Assembly (NCBI GenBank): GCA_024279745.1
Contig: JAJRRE010000191.1
Span: 1 to 17,339, forward strand
Reading direction: 5' to 3'
Origin: Alphaproteobacteria bacterium
GTDB lineage: Bacteria > Pseudomonadota > Alphaproteobacteria > Rhizobiales > Hyphomicrobiaceae
DNA length: 17,339 nucleotides
Below are positions 6,322-14,247 of the stretch, in pieces. The position numbers and the translations under genes were made by a program. The notes under the pieces were generated by a model, which was not told the DNA's origin, did not search any database, and saw only the letters and a list, made by a program, of their open reading frames with translations. Within the stretch, counting starts at the first letter, position 1; each line of letters starts with the position of its first letter.

Positions 6322-7092
6322 CTAGCCGTACCATTTACCAATTTTGACCTCTGCCGCTGCACCTATCAAACGCGCGAATTCTTTGGGGTCTTGGGTGCCC
6401 CCTTCGCCGCGCCCCCGGTAGTGATAAGGATAGACGGATTTGGGCTTAAACTCCGCCACCGCAGATGCCGCTGCTTTCACGTCCATCGTGAAGGGAAGGT
6501 TCATGCACACAAACGCGAGGCTGATATCTTTCAAACCGCGCATTTCTGGAATGTCCTCTGTATCGCCAGAGATATACACACGGAAGCCATCAAAATTCAG
6601 AACATACCCGTTGTCACGACCTTGAGGATGAAACTTCAATCGCCCTTTGGTCATGTTATAGGCCGGAATCGCGTCAATCCCTAGTTTGCCAAATGCAGTT
6701 GATCCGCCGTTAGCGATCTGGGCAGTCCTTGCTTTCAGTTCAGTCGGCAACTTGTCGTGGACCGCAGGATTGGTAATGATCTGCGTTTTATCCCCGACCA
6801 GTGCAGCCAGCGTCCGGGGTTTGTAATGGTCGCCGTGGTGATGGGTGACTAGGATCAAGTCCGGCTTTGGAAAACTGCTATAAGCTGCTGCATCCCCCAC
6901 CGGATCACAATAGATGGTGCCGGCTGGTGTGGCCATGACAAAAGACGCGTGAGAAATCGGGTGAACTGTGATGCGACCGCCGGCAAATTTGTCACCGGAT
7001 TGTCCAGCCGCCCGTACTGAATAGGGCAATACAGTTATACTTCCGACCGTTGCTGCTGCCAGCGATAAAAAATGGCGACGGGTTTGTCTCAT
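6322..7092 (-). CDS. Tat-exported metallo-beta-lactamase-fold hydrolase (UlaG/UPF0173-like)
   Basis: The product is 256 residues from ATG 7090-7092, chosen because GGAGGGA lies six bases upstream; an earlier in-frame ATG at 7179 lacks this and would bury the export signal. The N-terminus RQTRRHFLSLAAA is a twin-arginine signal, so the enzyme acts in the periplasm after folding with its metal. The metallo-beta-lactamase motif THHHGDHY (84-90; HxHxDH) provides the first metal ligands. SGDTED (Asp near 177) and PYHYRG (His near 224) supply the later ones. The compact length and order resemble the UlaG/UPF0173 group (L-ascorbate-6-phosphate lactonase-like), whose members have diverse or unknown substrates. 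The substrate cannot be told. It is monocistronic, with 480 bp of apparently gene-free DNA upstream. Confidence 0.85.
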   Translation of the reverse strand: MRQTRRHFLSLAAATVGSITVLPYSVRAAGQSGDKFAGGRITVHPISHASFVMATPAGTIYCDPVGDAAAYSSFPKPDLILVTHHHGDHYKPRTLAALVGDKTQIITNPAVHDKLPTELKARTAQIANGGSTAFGKLGIDAIPAYNMTKGRLKFHPQGRDNGYVLNFDGFRVYISGDTEDIPEMRGLKDISLAFVCMNLPFTMDVKAAASAVAEFKPKSVYPYHYRGRGEGGTQDPKEFARLIGAAAEVKIGKWYG

Positions 7093-7571
7093 CAAAATTC
7101 CCTCCATTTGGGTGCGTTGCAGTGTCAAACTTGGCCAAGACCTTAACTTGCGGGAGCGGCGTATGAAATCAGGCGGCACTCACATTGCCGTGATTTTGCA
7201 ATTTTTGTGGCTGGTCATAACGCATCATTTCCGCAGACGCGTTAGGTAGCTCTCAAACATTAAAGAACACTGCATCGGCGGCGCTTGGCCCAGCCTGGCA
7301 AAACTCACCATGCAAAAAAGGTGGTCCGCTTATTGAGCATGTTCCAGAAATGCTTGGTTTACTCTACGCTGAGCGATGCGCCAATTGCAAATAGCCGTCG
7401 CCAATCCATCGGCCGCCAAGTTTCTGCGCGCGGATCTCACGGCAGACAGTCTACAAAAAACTATATCCGAGCACCACTTTGAAACCGCCGGCTGATCATG
7501 GTGCTTCAGCGCTTTCTATTATGCAAACCCGTTCCGCGCAGTTTGATCTCCAGGTGCATTGCCCGGCGCCG
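7093..7571. other. Long intergenic region, no gene recognised
   Basis: These 479 bp upstream of the metallo-hydrolase should contain its promoter. On the minus strand a frame of about 60 codons (roughly 7510-7330) is open without an ATG or ribosome-binding site, and I could not relate it to any family. It may be a fragment of a lost gene or chance. A plus-strand frame at 7285-7482 has no support either. Confidence 0.4.
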
Positions 7572-8228
7572 TCATCGACGATAAAAATCAACCCAGTGCA
7601 ACCTGATTTCCCGTGGATTATTCGCGAACAACTTAGGCGGCAATGATACTTCCATATAGCTGGCCGACGATGGGTTTTGTTGGGTGCCGGCGCCCACCAG
7701 CACAGTCGTCCAATAGGGGCTGTCCGGCGCCAGTATCCTGGTCCGCGCACCACTGCTAATACCAGGACCAGTACGCAAAGATACGCTGGTTCGACGATCT
7801 TTACTGTTTGAAACGGACCACCGTATTTCGGTTGTACCATTGGCAGCTTTGAACGATTCAAGCCCTGATAAACGCAGCCGAATGCGAACCTTCTCCGGCC
7901 AGGTTTCTGCCGACCGTCGCAGCACACCTTGATCAATGCCGAAGGGGCAGGTGATGGTGACCAAAACGGTCTGCTGGGCGCGCGTTATAACAACCGCCGT
8001 GTCCGGTCGCCATGTGGCCAGGGATATGCCATGAGCAGTGGCCCGGACAGCCACCTTAGCCTGGGCATTCGCCGGCGGCGGCGGCGGCCGCATTACGACC
8101 CAAATTGGCAACAGCATCACGGCCAGAGCCGCAAGCCACAGCCACTTCAAAATTGAATTTTGCACAAGCACCCGCCTTGTTTTATGACCGATAATCGCAA
8201 CGCCCACCTGTCTGCAGATAGGTAACAT
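7572..8228 (-). CDS. Hypothetical membrane-anchored protein
   Basis: The product is 218 residues from ATG 8226-8228. One hydrophobic helix (about residues 27-46, ILKWLWLAALAVMLLPIWVV) is followed by a poly-Pro stretch (RPPPPPANA) and a soluble, probably periplasmic domain of about 160 residues with many Ser, Thr, Arg and Val and one Cys. It looks beta-rich. I do not recognise the family. The start is uncertain: the ATG has only a weak GAG upstream, while an in-frame GTG at 8163-8165 (codon 22) is preceded by AAGG at better spacing and would give a cleaner signal-anchor. Codon use is like the neighbours. It is separated from the ABC transporter operon by about 170 bp and a hairpin, so it is probably a separate unit. 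Confidence 0.6.
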   Translation of the reverse strand: MLPICRQVGVAIIGHKTRRVLVQNSILKWLWLAALAVMLLPIWVVMRPPPPPANAQAKVAVRATAHGISLATWRPDTAVVITRAQQTVLVTITCPFGIDQGVLRRSAETWPEKVRIRLRLSGLESFKAANGTTEIRWSVSNSKDRRTSVSLRTGPGISSGARTRILAPDSPYWTTVLVGAGTQQNPSSASYMEVSLPPKLFANNPREIRLHWVDFYRR

Positions 8229-8362
8229 CTATCTCGGCGGCGTGGCAAAGCTGCGGTCACACAGGGTGAACTGCGCCGGATTTATTGGAGGCCGCTTTGC
8301 CCCGCTGCGCGACTTTCCTTCCGCTGACCTTGTGCCCGCATGAAAACGGGCAGAGGGAACAG

Positions 8363-8387
8363 TCACCGCGCTGTTACCGCGCGGTGA
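8363..8387 (-). terminator. Hairpin at the 3' end of the pyrimidine operon
   Basis: TCACCGCGC (8363-8371) and GCGCGGTGA (8379-8387) form a perfect 9-bp stem with a 7-nt loop, 13 bp beyond the stop of the substrate-binding protein gene at 8400. There is no T-run after it on the minus strand, so it may be a weak or Rho-assisted terminator or a 3' end stabiliser. Confidence 0.6.
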
Positions 8388-8399
8388 CATTATAAAAGT

Positions 8400-9392
8400 C
8401 TATTTCATTGCCTTGTCGATGACTGCATGGGTCCAGGCGCCTTGCGGTTTTTTGGTAATGACCGGATCGGAACCGCCCGACAGCAGGGTCGCCACGGTGC
8501 GCTCATAATCGGCTGGATCAAGCTTGCCGTTTGAACCGGCGGTTAGCTTATTGATTTCGCCCATCATGCGCCGTTGGTGTTTTTTCGTCTGCGCGCCCGA
8601 CGCGTCATTTTCCAGAACGATATCCGCAGCTGCATCGGAATTGGCACGCGCCCACTCCCAGCCCTTCATGGACGCTTTGACGAAGCGCGCCATCTTGTCC
8701 ACGAATTTAGGGTCTTTCAGTTTGCCTTCCAGCACATAAAGACCGTCTTCCATGGTCGAGACGCCCTGCTCTTCATATTTGAAGACCACCAGTTCAGACG
8801 CTGGAATGCCCGCATCAATGACCTGCCAATATTCGTTATAGGTCATGGTCGAGACGCAATCGGCCTGCTTTTGCAGCAACGGATCAACGTTAAAGCCCTG
8901 CTTTAAAACTTTCACGCCGCCAGCGCCGCCTTTGGTCGAGATGCCCAGTTTCGACATCCAGGACAAGAACGGATATTCATTGCCAAAGAACCAGACGCCG
9001 AGCGTCTTGCCTTTAAAGTCTGCGGGCGTTTTGATCCCGGTTTCCTTGCGGCAGGTCAGCATCATACCTGAGCGCTTGAACGGCTGCGCGATGTTGACAA
9101 GCTTAACGCCCTTCTCGCGGCTGGCCAGGGCTGACGGCATCCAGTCAATGACGACATCGGCGCCGCCGCCGGCGATCACCTGCGGCGGTGCAATGTCTGG
9201 CCCACCCGGTTTAATGGTGACGTTGAGCCCGGCGTCTTTATAAAAGCCCTTGGCCTGCGCCACATAGTATCCGGCGAACTGGGCCTGCGTCACCCATTTC
9301 AATTGCAAGGTTACATTGTCGGCCGCATTGGCCACCGAAGCGCCGGCGCTTAGCGCTAACGCCGATACCAGCCCAATTAGTTTCTTTTTCAT
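8400..9392 (-). CDS. ABC transporter substrate-binding protein, NMT1/THI5-like
   Basis: The product is 330 residues. ATG 9390-9392 is preceded by AGGAGG nine bases upstream and gives a clean Sec signal peptide (MKKKLIGLVSALALSAGASVANA). An ATG six codons earlier is unlikely because it overlaps that ribosome-binding site. The mature start, VTLQLKWVTQAQFAGYYVAQ then AKGFYKDAGLNV, is the classic opening of NMT1/THI5-like periplasmic binding proteins, which carry thiamine-type pyrimidines, riboflavin, aromatic sulfonates and similar small ring compounds. The GKTLGVWFFGNEYPF region (about 130-145) lies in the hinge/binding cleft of this family. Two Cys (in LTCRKE and ADCVST) could pair. It follows the second permease by 96 bp and so has room for its own promoter. 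From the neighbouring enzymes I infer a pyrimidine, dihydropyrimidine or hydantoin ligand. Confidence 0.88.
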   Translation of the reverse strand: MKKKLIGLVSALALSAGASVANAADNVTLQLKWVTQAQFAGYYVAQAKGFYKDAGLNVTIKPGGPDIAPPQVIAGGGADVVIDWMPSALASREKGVKLVNIAQPFKRSGMMLTCRKETGIKTPADFKGKTLGVWFFGNEYPFLSWMSKLGISTKGGAGGVKVLKQGFNVDPLLQKQADCVSTMTYNEYWQVIDAGIPASELVVFKYEEQGVSTMEDGLYVLEGKLKDPKFVDKMARFVKASMKGWEWARANSDAAADIVLENDASGAQTKKHQRRMMGEINKLTAGSNGKLDPADYERTVATLLSGGSDPVITKKPQGAWTHAVIDKAMK

Positions 9393-9440
9393 ATCCCGTT
9401 TCCTCCTCATGGGGTTGCAAACTTATTGTCAAACTACTTC

Positions 9441-9456
9441 TTGTCCAATTGGACCT
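9441..9456. promoter_or_regulatory. Palindrome resembling a variant RutR operator, upstream of the binding-protein gene
   Basis: TTGTCCAATTGGACCT lies 49-64 bp before the ATG at 9392 and contains the perfect 12-bp palindrome GTCCAATTGGAC (9443-9454). Against the RutR consensus TTGACCA-N2-TGGTCAA it keeps the inner CCA-N2-TGG and outer TTG, but both A/T pairs are swapped symmetrically. It may be a site for one of the two RutR-type regulators at the locus, which would give the binding-protein gene its own control. Position and symmetry are seen; binding is inference. Confidence 0.45.
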
Positions 9457-9488
9457 TATCGATCCTTGATTGGACGTTACTAAAAACG

Positions 9489-10640
9489 TCATGTTGAGCG
9501 CATCGAGGGATGCCAGAATGTTACCGCGCGCTCAATCAGTGTGATCGCGCCGTAGAACAATGACCCGGCCAGGGCGGCAACGGCGATCTCCGCCCAGACC
9601 ATATCGACATTCATGCGCCCGACTTCCGTTGAGATGCGAAAGCCCATACCGACAATTGGAGTGCCAAAAAATTCAGCAACAATCGCACCGATCATCGCCA
9701 GGGTTGAGTTGATCTTGAGCGCATTAAAGATGAAAGGCAATGCTTCGGGCAGGCGCAACTTTATCAATGTCGGCCAATAGCCGGCGCCATAGGTTTTCAT
9801 CAAATCGCGCTGCATGGCACTGGAAGCGGCCAGACCTGTCACCGTATTCACCAGCATGGGAAAGAAGGTCATGATCACCACGACGGCGGCTTTTGAGTGC
9901 CAGTCAAAGCCGAACCACATCACCATGATCGGCGCCACGCCGACAATTGGCAGGGCCGATGCCAGATTACCAATAGGCAAAAGACCGCGCTGCAGGAAAG
10001 GCGAGCGGTCAATGGCAATTGCGGTTAAAAAGCCGGCACCGCAGCCCATGACATAGCCAATCAACACGGCTTTCAGAAAGGTTTGCTGGAAGTCGGCCCA
10101 CAGCGTTGGCACGGAAGCGGCAAAGCGCACGCCGATCATGCTTGGCGGCGGCAGCAGCACTGTCGGCACACCCAGACCGCGCACAAGGATTTCCCACAGG
10201 ATCAATAGCCAGACCCCGAACAGCGCCGGCACAACCAGCGCCAGGACAAAGCGGCTGAGCCAGTTCCAGCCGTCCCTATTGGCAAGCGCATCAACCAGCA
10301 GCCAGGCCAGCGCCCAGGCCGCAATGACCAGAGCCCAATAGCCTAAGCCTGCCGCCCCGGACATGTCTTTCAGCATCGCAATCAGCGCCAGCGCGCCCAG
10401 ATGCGGCAGGAGAATGAGCCCGCCCAGTACGATGCGCGCGACGCCCTGGCCTGACGTGTCGGCGCGGCCCGAGCGCAGGATCGCCGCTAGCGCCACGGCA
10501 AGAACCGCGAACACCGTCGCCACCCCGCCGCCCCAAATCCCAGCGCCCCAGACAATAGACCGCGCGGCGCCAAGCGGGAGCAGCAAACCGGCCAGCGCGC
10601 CGGCAAAAGCAATGGTGGCAAGGGTCGTGCGCAAACTCAT
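9489..10640 (-). CDS. ABC transporter permease (SsuC/TauC/ThiX type) with N-terminal four-helix extension
   Basis: The product is 383 residues, about 110-120 longer than the usual 250-270 for this permease family. The extra part is N-terminal: four hydrophobic helices (about 8-25, 30-58, 70-90, 98-120). From about residue 133 the standard permease fold follows. The ATPase-coupling (EAA-like) loop is seen as MKTYGAGYWPTLIKLRLPEA (about 284-303). It forms the membrane channel together with the next permease. Its ATG (10638-10640) overlaps the upstream permease's stop by four bases. The extension could be a regulatory or assembly domain; fused extra helices occur in some members of the family. 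Confidence 0.88.
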   Translation of the reverse strand: MSLRTTLATIAFAGALAGLLLPLGAARSIVWGAGIWGGGVATVFAVLAVALAAILRSGRADTSGQGVARIVLGGLILLPHLGALALIAMLKDMSGAAGLGYWALVIAAWALAWLLVDALANRDGWNWLSRFVLALVVPALFGVWLLILWEILVRGLGVPTVLLPPPSMIGVRFAASVPTLWADFQQTFLKAVLIGYVMGCGAGFLTAIAIDRSPFLQRGLLPIGNLASALPIVGVAPIMVMWFGFDWHSKAAVVVIMTFFPMLVNTVTGLAASSAMQRDLMKTYGAGYWPTLIKLRLPEALPFIFNALKINSTLAMIGAIVAEFFGTPIVGMGFRISTEVGRMNVDMVWAEIAVAALAGSLFYGAITLIERAVTFWHPSMRST

Positions 10641-11647
10641 GTTGACACCGCCGCGCTCTGAGCCAGACCCATACGTTTCAGCACGATGCGATTAACTAGG
10701 CCAACCAGCGCCACAAGCGTTGCCGCCAGCACTGACGCAACAATCAGCGCCGACCAGATCTGCACGGTCTGGCCGTAATAGGAGCCCGACAATAACCGCG
10801 CGCCAAGACCGGCCACAGCCCCCGTTGGCAACTCGCCGACAATGGCGCCGACCAGCGCGATCGCCACGGCGACTTTCATCGAGGTAAACAGATAAGGCAC
10901 CGACGAGGGCAGCCGCAGCTTCCACAGGGTTTCAAATGATGAGGCGCTATAGGTCCGCATGAGATCAAGCTCAATGGGATTGACTGAGCGCAGTCCCTTG
11001 ACCATGCCGACGGCGACGGGGAAGAAACTGAGATACATCGAGATCACGGCCTTGGGCAGCAGACCCTGCACACCAATCGCGTTGAGCACGACAATAATCA
11101 TCGGCGCGACGGCGAGAATGGGAATGGTTTGCGAGGCGATGATCCACGGCATCAGGCTTTTGTCGAGCGAGCGGTTATAAACAATCGCAATGGCCAGCAA
11201 GATACCCAGTACGGTGCCCATGAGAAACCCAAGCAGGGTCGATGATAGGGTTATGCCGGCGTGATGAATGAGCGAGCGTTTTGAGGTGATGCTTTTGAGG
11301 ACGGTTGTTTTGTAAATCTCTACGCCGACCTGATGCGGCGATGGCAGGACCGGGCGGCGCTGCGACAGGGTGTCGGATATGAGCCTGATTACAGGAACAT
11401 TGGTAAGCTTACCGCGTTTATAGATGTCGCGCTGAAACGGTGTGTTTAAAAGCACGGCGGCGACATACCAGATCACAACAATGGCAAATGTCACCACCAG
11501 CACCGGCGCAGCGCGAACAATGACTCTGGCTGCAGCGCCGCCATCACGCGCCGCCGAGCCCCCCCCACCCCCGGCCCCTCCCCGCATCATGCCTCGCATG
11601 TGGGACATGACTGGGGGAGGGGAGGTTTTTGCGCGCTCAACCCTCAT
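10637..11647 (-). CDS. ABC transporter permease (SsuC/TauC/ThiX type)
   Basis: The product is 336 residues. A Gly-rich N-terminus (GGAGGGGGSAARDGG, about 22-37) precedes helix 1 (about 46-66). Next comes an unusually long extracytoplasmic segment (about 70-125) and then the standard five-helix permease core. The coupling loop reads LMRTYSASSFETLWKLRLPS (about 229-248), close to its partner's. ATG 11645-11647 overlaps the ATPase stop codon in ATGA, supporting coupled translation and this start; internal Met residues at 14 and 17 have no ribosome-binding site. The coding strand for the Gly-rich part contains a run of eight G (complement of 11559-11566) that could slip. It is the heterodimer partner of the permease at 9489-10640. 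Confidence 0.88.
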   Translation of the reverse strand: MRVERAKTSPPPVMSHMRGMMRGGAGGGGGSAARDGGAAARVIVRAAPVLVVTFAIVVIWYVAAVLLNTPFQRDIYKRGKLTNVPVIRLISDTLSQRRPVLPSPHQVGVEIYKTTVLKSITSKRSLIHHAGITLSSTLLGFLMGTVLGILLAIAIVYNRSLDKSLMPWIIASQTIPILAVAPMIIVVLNAIGVQGLLPKAVISMYLSFFPVAVGMVKGLRSVNPIELDLMRTYSASSFETLWKLRLPSSVPYLFTSMKVAVAIALVGAIVGELPTGAVAGLGARLLSGSYYGQTVQIWSALIVASVLAATLVALVGLVNRIVLKRMGLAQSAAVST

Positions 11648-12462
11648 CGCTCTTGCCCCGCGCGCAGACCCACCCGCACCCGGTGCGTGAGGTCCAGAAA
11701 CGCTTTTGAATCACGAATATCCAAGTCACGGTCCTTCGGCAAATCACTGTCAATAATATCGTGGATGCGTCCGGGGCGCGGCGACATGACGACAATCTTG
11801 GTGGATAGAAACACCGCTTCGGGAATTGAGTGGGTCACAAACACAACGGTCTTGCCAGACTTCGCCCAGAGTCGCAAAAGCTGCTCATTAAGATGATCGC
11901 GCACAATCTCATCAAGCGCGCCAAACGGCTCATCCATCAATAACAGATCAGGCTCAACCGCCAGCGCCCGGGCAATTGAGGCACGCTGCTGCATACCGCC
12001 AGATAATTGCCACGGATATTTGTTCTCAAAACCCTGCAAATCGACCAGTTCGATATTGGCGGCGATGCGTTTGTCCTGCTCGGCTTTATCCAGCCCCATG
12101 ATCTCCAGCGGCAGCGCGATATTGCGCGCAATGGTGCGCCAGGGATAAAGCGCGGCGGCCTGAAACACATAGCCATAGCCACGCTGCATACGCGCCTCAT
12201 GCGGGCTCATGTCATTGATCGTGACATCTCCTGATGTGGGCTGTTCCAGATCGGCAATGACGCGCAGTAATGTGGTTTTGCCGCAACCGGACGGCCCGAT
12301 CAGCGAGACAAACTCACCGGCTTTGACACTCAGATCGATCTTACTCAGCGCATGTACCGGCCCGTCATTGGTCTTGAAGGTCAAAGACAAATTTTCGATA
12401 TCGATCACGCTGGTCGCGGCATCGACTTTTGGCGCTTTGACATCATCCTGCGCAGCACTCAT
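11644..12462 (-). CDS. ABC transporter ATP-binding protein (SsuB/TauB/ThiZ type)
   Basis: The product is 272 residues from ATG 12460-12462. A GTG four codons earlier (12472-12474) is equally possible because neither has a good ribosome-binding site. All nucleotide-binding motifs are intact: Walker A GPSGCGKT (56-63), Q-loop VFQ (Gln near 101), signature LSGGMQQR (153-160), Walker B with catalytic Glu LLLMDEPFGALD (173-184), and switch His in VTHS (near 211). The family powers import of sulfonates, taurine, thiamine precursors, hydantoins and related compounds. It starts 69 bp after the dihydropyrimidinase stop on the same strand, and its 3' end overlaps the first permease by four bases. It is therefore part of the catabolic transcript and probably energises import of the pathway's substrate. 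Confidence 0.9.
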   Translation of the reverse strand: MSAAQDDVKAPKVDAATSVIDIENLSLTFKTNDGPVHALSKIDLSVKAGEFVSLIGPSGCGKTTLLRVIADLEQPTSGDVTINDMSPHEARMQRGYGYVFQAAALYPWRTIARNIALPLEIMGLDKAEQDKRIAANIELVDLQGFENKYPWQLSGGMQQRASIARALAVEPDLLLMDEPFGALDEIVRDHLNEQLLRLWAKSGKTVVFVTHSIPEAVFLSTKIVVMSPRPGRIHDIIDSDLPKDRDLDIRDSKAFLDLTHRVRVGLRAGQER

Positions 12463-12531
12463 ATGGTCCAACACCGCATCATCACAACTTTCCCTATTGT
12501 TAGTGGCCCTGAAAATCCTACTGCGTCACGC

Positions 12532-13983
12532 TCAAACACCGCTTGCGGGAATGCCGGTCCGCGCGATGGCACGCGGCGCGCTCAGCTCTTTCCACTTCGA
12601 CAAGGCCCGATTGAGGCCGGGATTGGCCTCGCGCGCCACAAACTGGCCGTGTCCTTCCTGCGTCTTGATCTCATTCTCTGAAATCGCCAGGGCGCCGCGG
12701 GTCAGGGTAAAGCGCGGCAGCCCCGTAACCTCAACCCCTTCAAAGACATTATAGTCAATATTGGATTGCTGCGCGCCTGCCGTAATGGTCTTGGCGCGCT
12801 TGGGGTCCCAGACCACAATGTCCGCATCGGCGCCTTCCAGAATCGCCCCCTTGCGCGGATACATATTCAGCGCCTTGGCGATATTGGTCGAGGTCACGGC
12901 GACAAATTCATTCATCGTCAGGCGGCCGGTATTAACACCGCGCGTCCACAATACGGGCAAGCGATCTTCGAGGCCGCCAGTGCCGTTGGGGATCTTGGTG
13001 AAATCGCCCAGACCGGCGCGTTTTTGCGTCGTCGTGAAGGCGCAGTGATCGGTTGCCACCACTTGCAAGGACCCCGATTGCAGGCCCGCCCACAGAGAAT
13101 CCTGATGCTGCTTGTTGCGGAACGGCGGCGACATCACCCGGCGCGCCGCATGATCCCAGTCAGCATTAAAATATTCGCGCTCATCGAGCACCAGATGTTG
13201 TATCAGCGGCTCGCCGTAGACTCGCATCCCCTTGGCGCGCGCACGGCGAATGGCTTCATGGGCCTGCTCGCATGACACATGCACCACATAGAGCGGCACG
13301 CCGGTCATATCGGCAATCATGATGGCGCGGTTGACTGCCTCGCCTTCCACTTCCGGCGGGCGCGAGTAGCTGTGCGCTTCAGGGCCGTTATTCCCGTCGG
13401 CCATCAGCTGCGCCTGTAACTGCGCCACCACATCGCCGTTCTCGGCGTGCACCAGCGGCATGGCACCAAGCGCGGCGCAGCGTTGAAACGATGAATACAT
13501 CTCATCATCGTCGACCATCAGCGCGCCCTTATAGGCCATGAAATGCTTGAACGTATTGATGCCGCTATCAACAACGCTTGCCATCTCGTTGAAGACCTGC
13601 TCGCCCCACCAGGTAATGGCCATGTGAAACGAATAATCGCATGACGCGCGCGAGGTTTTATTGTCCCACATCTTTCGTGCATCAAGCAAAGACTGCCCCG
13701 GCGCCGGCAGACAAAAATCGACGACCATTGTGGTGCCGCCTGATAACGCCGCGCGCGTGCCCGATTCAAAATCATCGGACGAATAAGTTCCCATGAACGG
13801 CATTTCCAGATGAGTGTGCGGGTCAATACCGCCGGGCATGACATAGCAGCCGCTGGCGTCAAGGGTTTCATCACCCGCCAGATTATCGCCGATGGCGACG
13901 ATCCTGCCGTTCTCGATTTTCACATCACCAGGGTAGGTTCGATCCGCCGTGACAATGGTGCCGCCTTTTATGACCTTACTCAT
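12532..13983 (-). CDS. hydA: Dihydropyrimidinase (D-hydantoinase family)
   Basis: The product is 483 residues, the usual length for the family. It opens the ring of dihydrouracil or dihydrothymine to give N-carbamoyl-beta-alanine or N-carbamoyl-beta-aminoisobutyrate, step 2 of reductive pyrimidine degradation. It is a cytoplasmic amidohydrolase of the TIM-barrel type. The binuclear zinc ligands are all visible: GIDPHTHLE (His56, His58), carbamylated lysine in FMAYKG (Lys152), VHAENG (His179), VVHVSC (His235) and ATDHC (Asp312). MSPPFR and the NGTGGLEDR loop are typical of dihydropyrimidinases rather than allantoinases. ATG 13981-13983 overlaps the stop of the small upstream gene by four bases. 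Its neighbours on both sides (carbamoyl-amidohydrolase, transporter, RutR) make the pyrimidine role much likelier than a general hydantoinase role. Confidence 0.94.
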   Translation of the reverse strand: MSKVIKGGTIVTADRTYPGDVKIENGRIVAIGDNLAGDETLDASGCYVMPGGIDPHTHLEMPFMGTYSSDDFESGTRAALSGGTTMVVDFCLPAPGQSLLDARKMWDNKTSRASCDYSFHMAITWWGEQVFNEMASVVDSGINTFKHFMAYKGALMVDDDEMYSSFQRCAALGAMPLVHAENGDVVAQLQAQLMADGNNGPEAHSYSRPPEVEGEAVNRAIMIADMTGVPLYVVHVSCEQAHEAIRRARAKGMRVYGEPLIQHLVLDEREYFNADWDHAARRVMSPPFRNKQHQDSLWAGLQSGSLQVVATDHCAFTTTQKRAGLGDFTKIPNGTGGLEDRLPVLWTRGVNTGRLTMNEFVAVTSTNIAKALNMYPRKGAILEGADADIVVWDPKRAKTITAGAQQSNIDYNVFEGVEVTGLPRFTLTRGALAISENEIKTQEGHGQFVAREANPGLNRALSKWKELSAPRAIARTGIPASGV

Positions 13984-14237
13984 TCAAACTCTCCCATGGA
14001 TTTTTTTGCCCCGTCGAGACGTGCGCGATAATCTGGCCGAAACGAGTCTGCGCAAACAGCTTCAATCGCATTGGCCAGATGCCAGATCGCCATGGCCTGT
14101 GGCTGGTCGATTTCTTTACGCTCCAGCAGCTCATCGCCCAGCGTCTCCAAAATCTCACCAAGAACCAGAATTATTCCCCGGTTCAGCTCAACGCGAACCG
14201 GCTCACTGAAATCTATTACACTAACTTTGTCCGCCAT
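13980..14237 (-). CDS. Small conserved-looking protein inside the pyrimidine operon, unknown function
   Basis: The product is 85 residues from ATG 14235-14237, chosen because GGGAGGCGG precedes it closely. The frame extends upstream into the neighbouring gene without a supported start. It is acidic and mostly helical (VELNRGIILVLGEILETLGD, then ELLERKEIDQPQAMAIWHLA), with no signal peptide or membrane helix, so it is presumably cytoplasmic. It begins 10 bp after the amidohydrolase stop and its TGA overlaps the dihydropyrimidinase ATG, so it is translated between the two enzymes. I do not recognise a family. Size and placement fit a small partner or regulator of one of the flanking enzymes, but this is inference only. 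The ribosome-binding site and tight packing make a real gene very likely. Confidence 0.8.
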   Translation of the reverse strand: MADKVSVIDFSEPVRVELNRGIILVLGEILETLGDELLERKEIDQPQAMAIWHLANAIEAVCADSFRPDYRARLDGAKKSMGEFE

Positions 14238-14247
14238 ACCGCCTCCC

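Noticed and set aside
6144..6362. Minus-strand open frame of 72 codons overlapping the metallo-hydrolase 3' end.
   Set aside because: It overlaps a well-supported gene in another frame, lacks a ribosome-binding site and resembles no family.
7285..7482. Plus-strand frame of 65 codons and a minus-strand frame of about 60 codons in the same 480-bp spacer.
   Set aside because: Neither has a start with ribosome-binding site or recognisable domain. The minus frame may be a gene fragment, but nothing identifies it.
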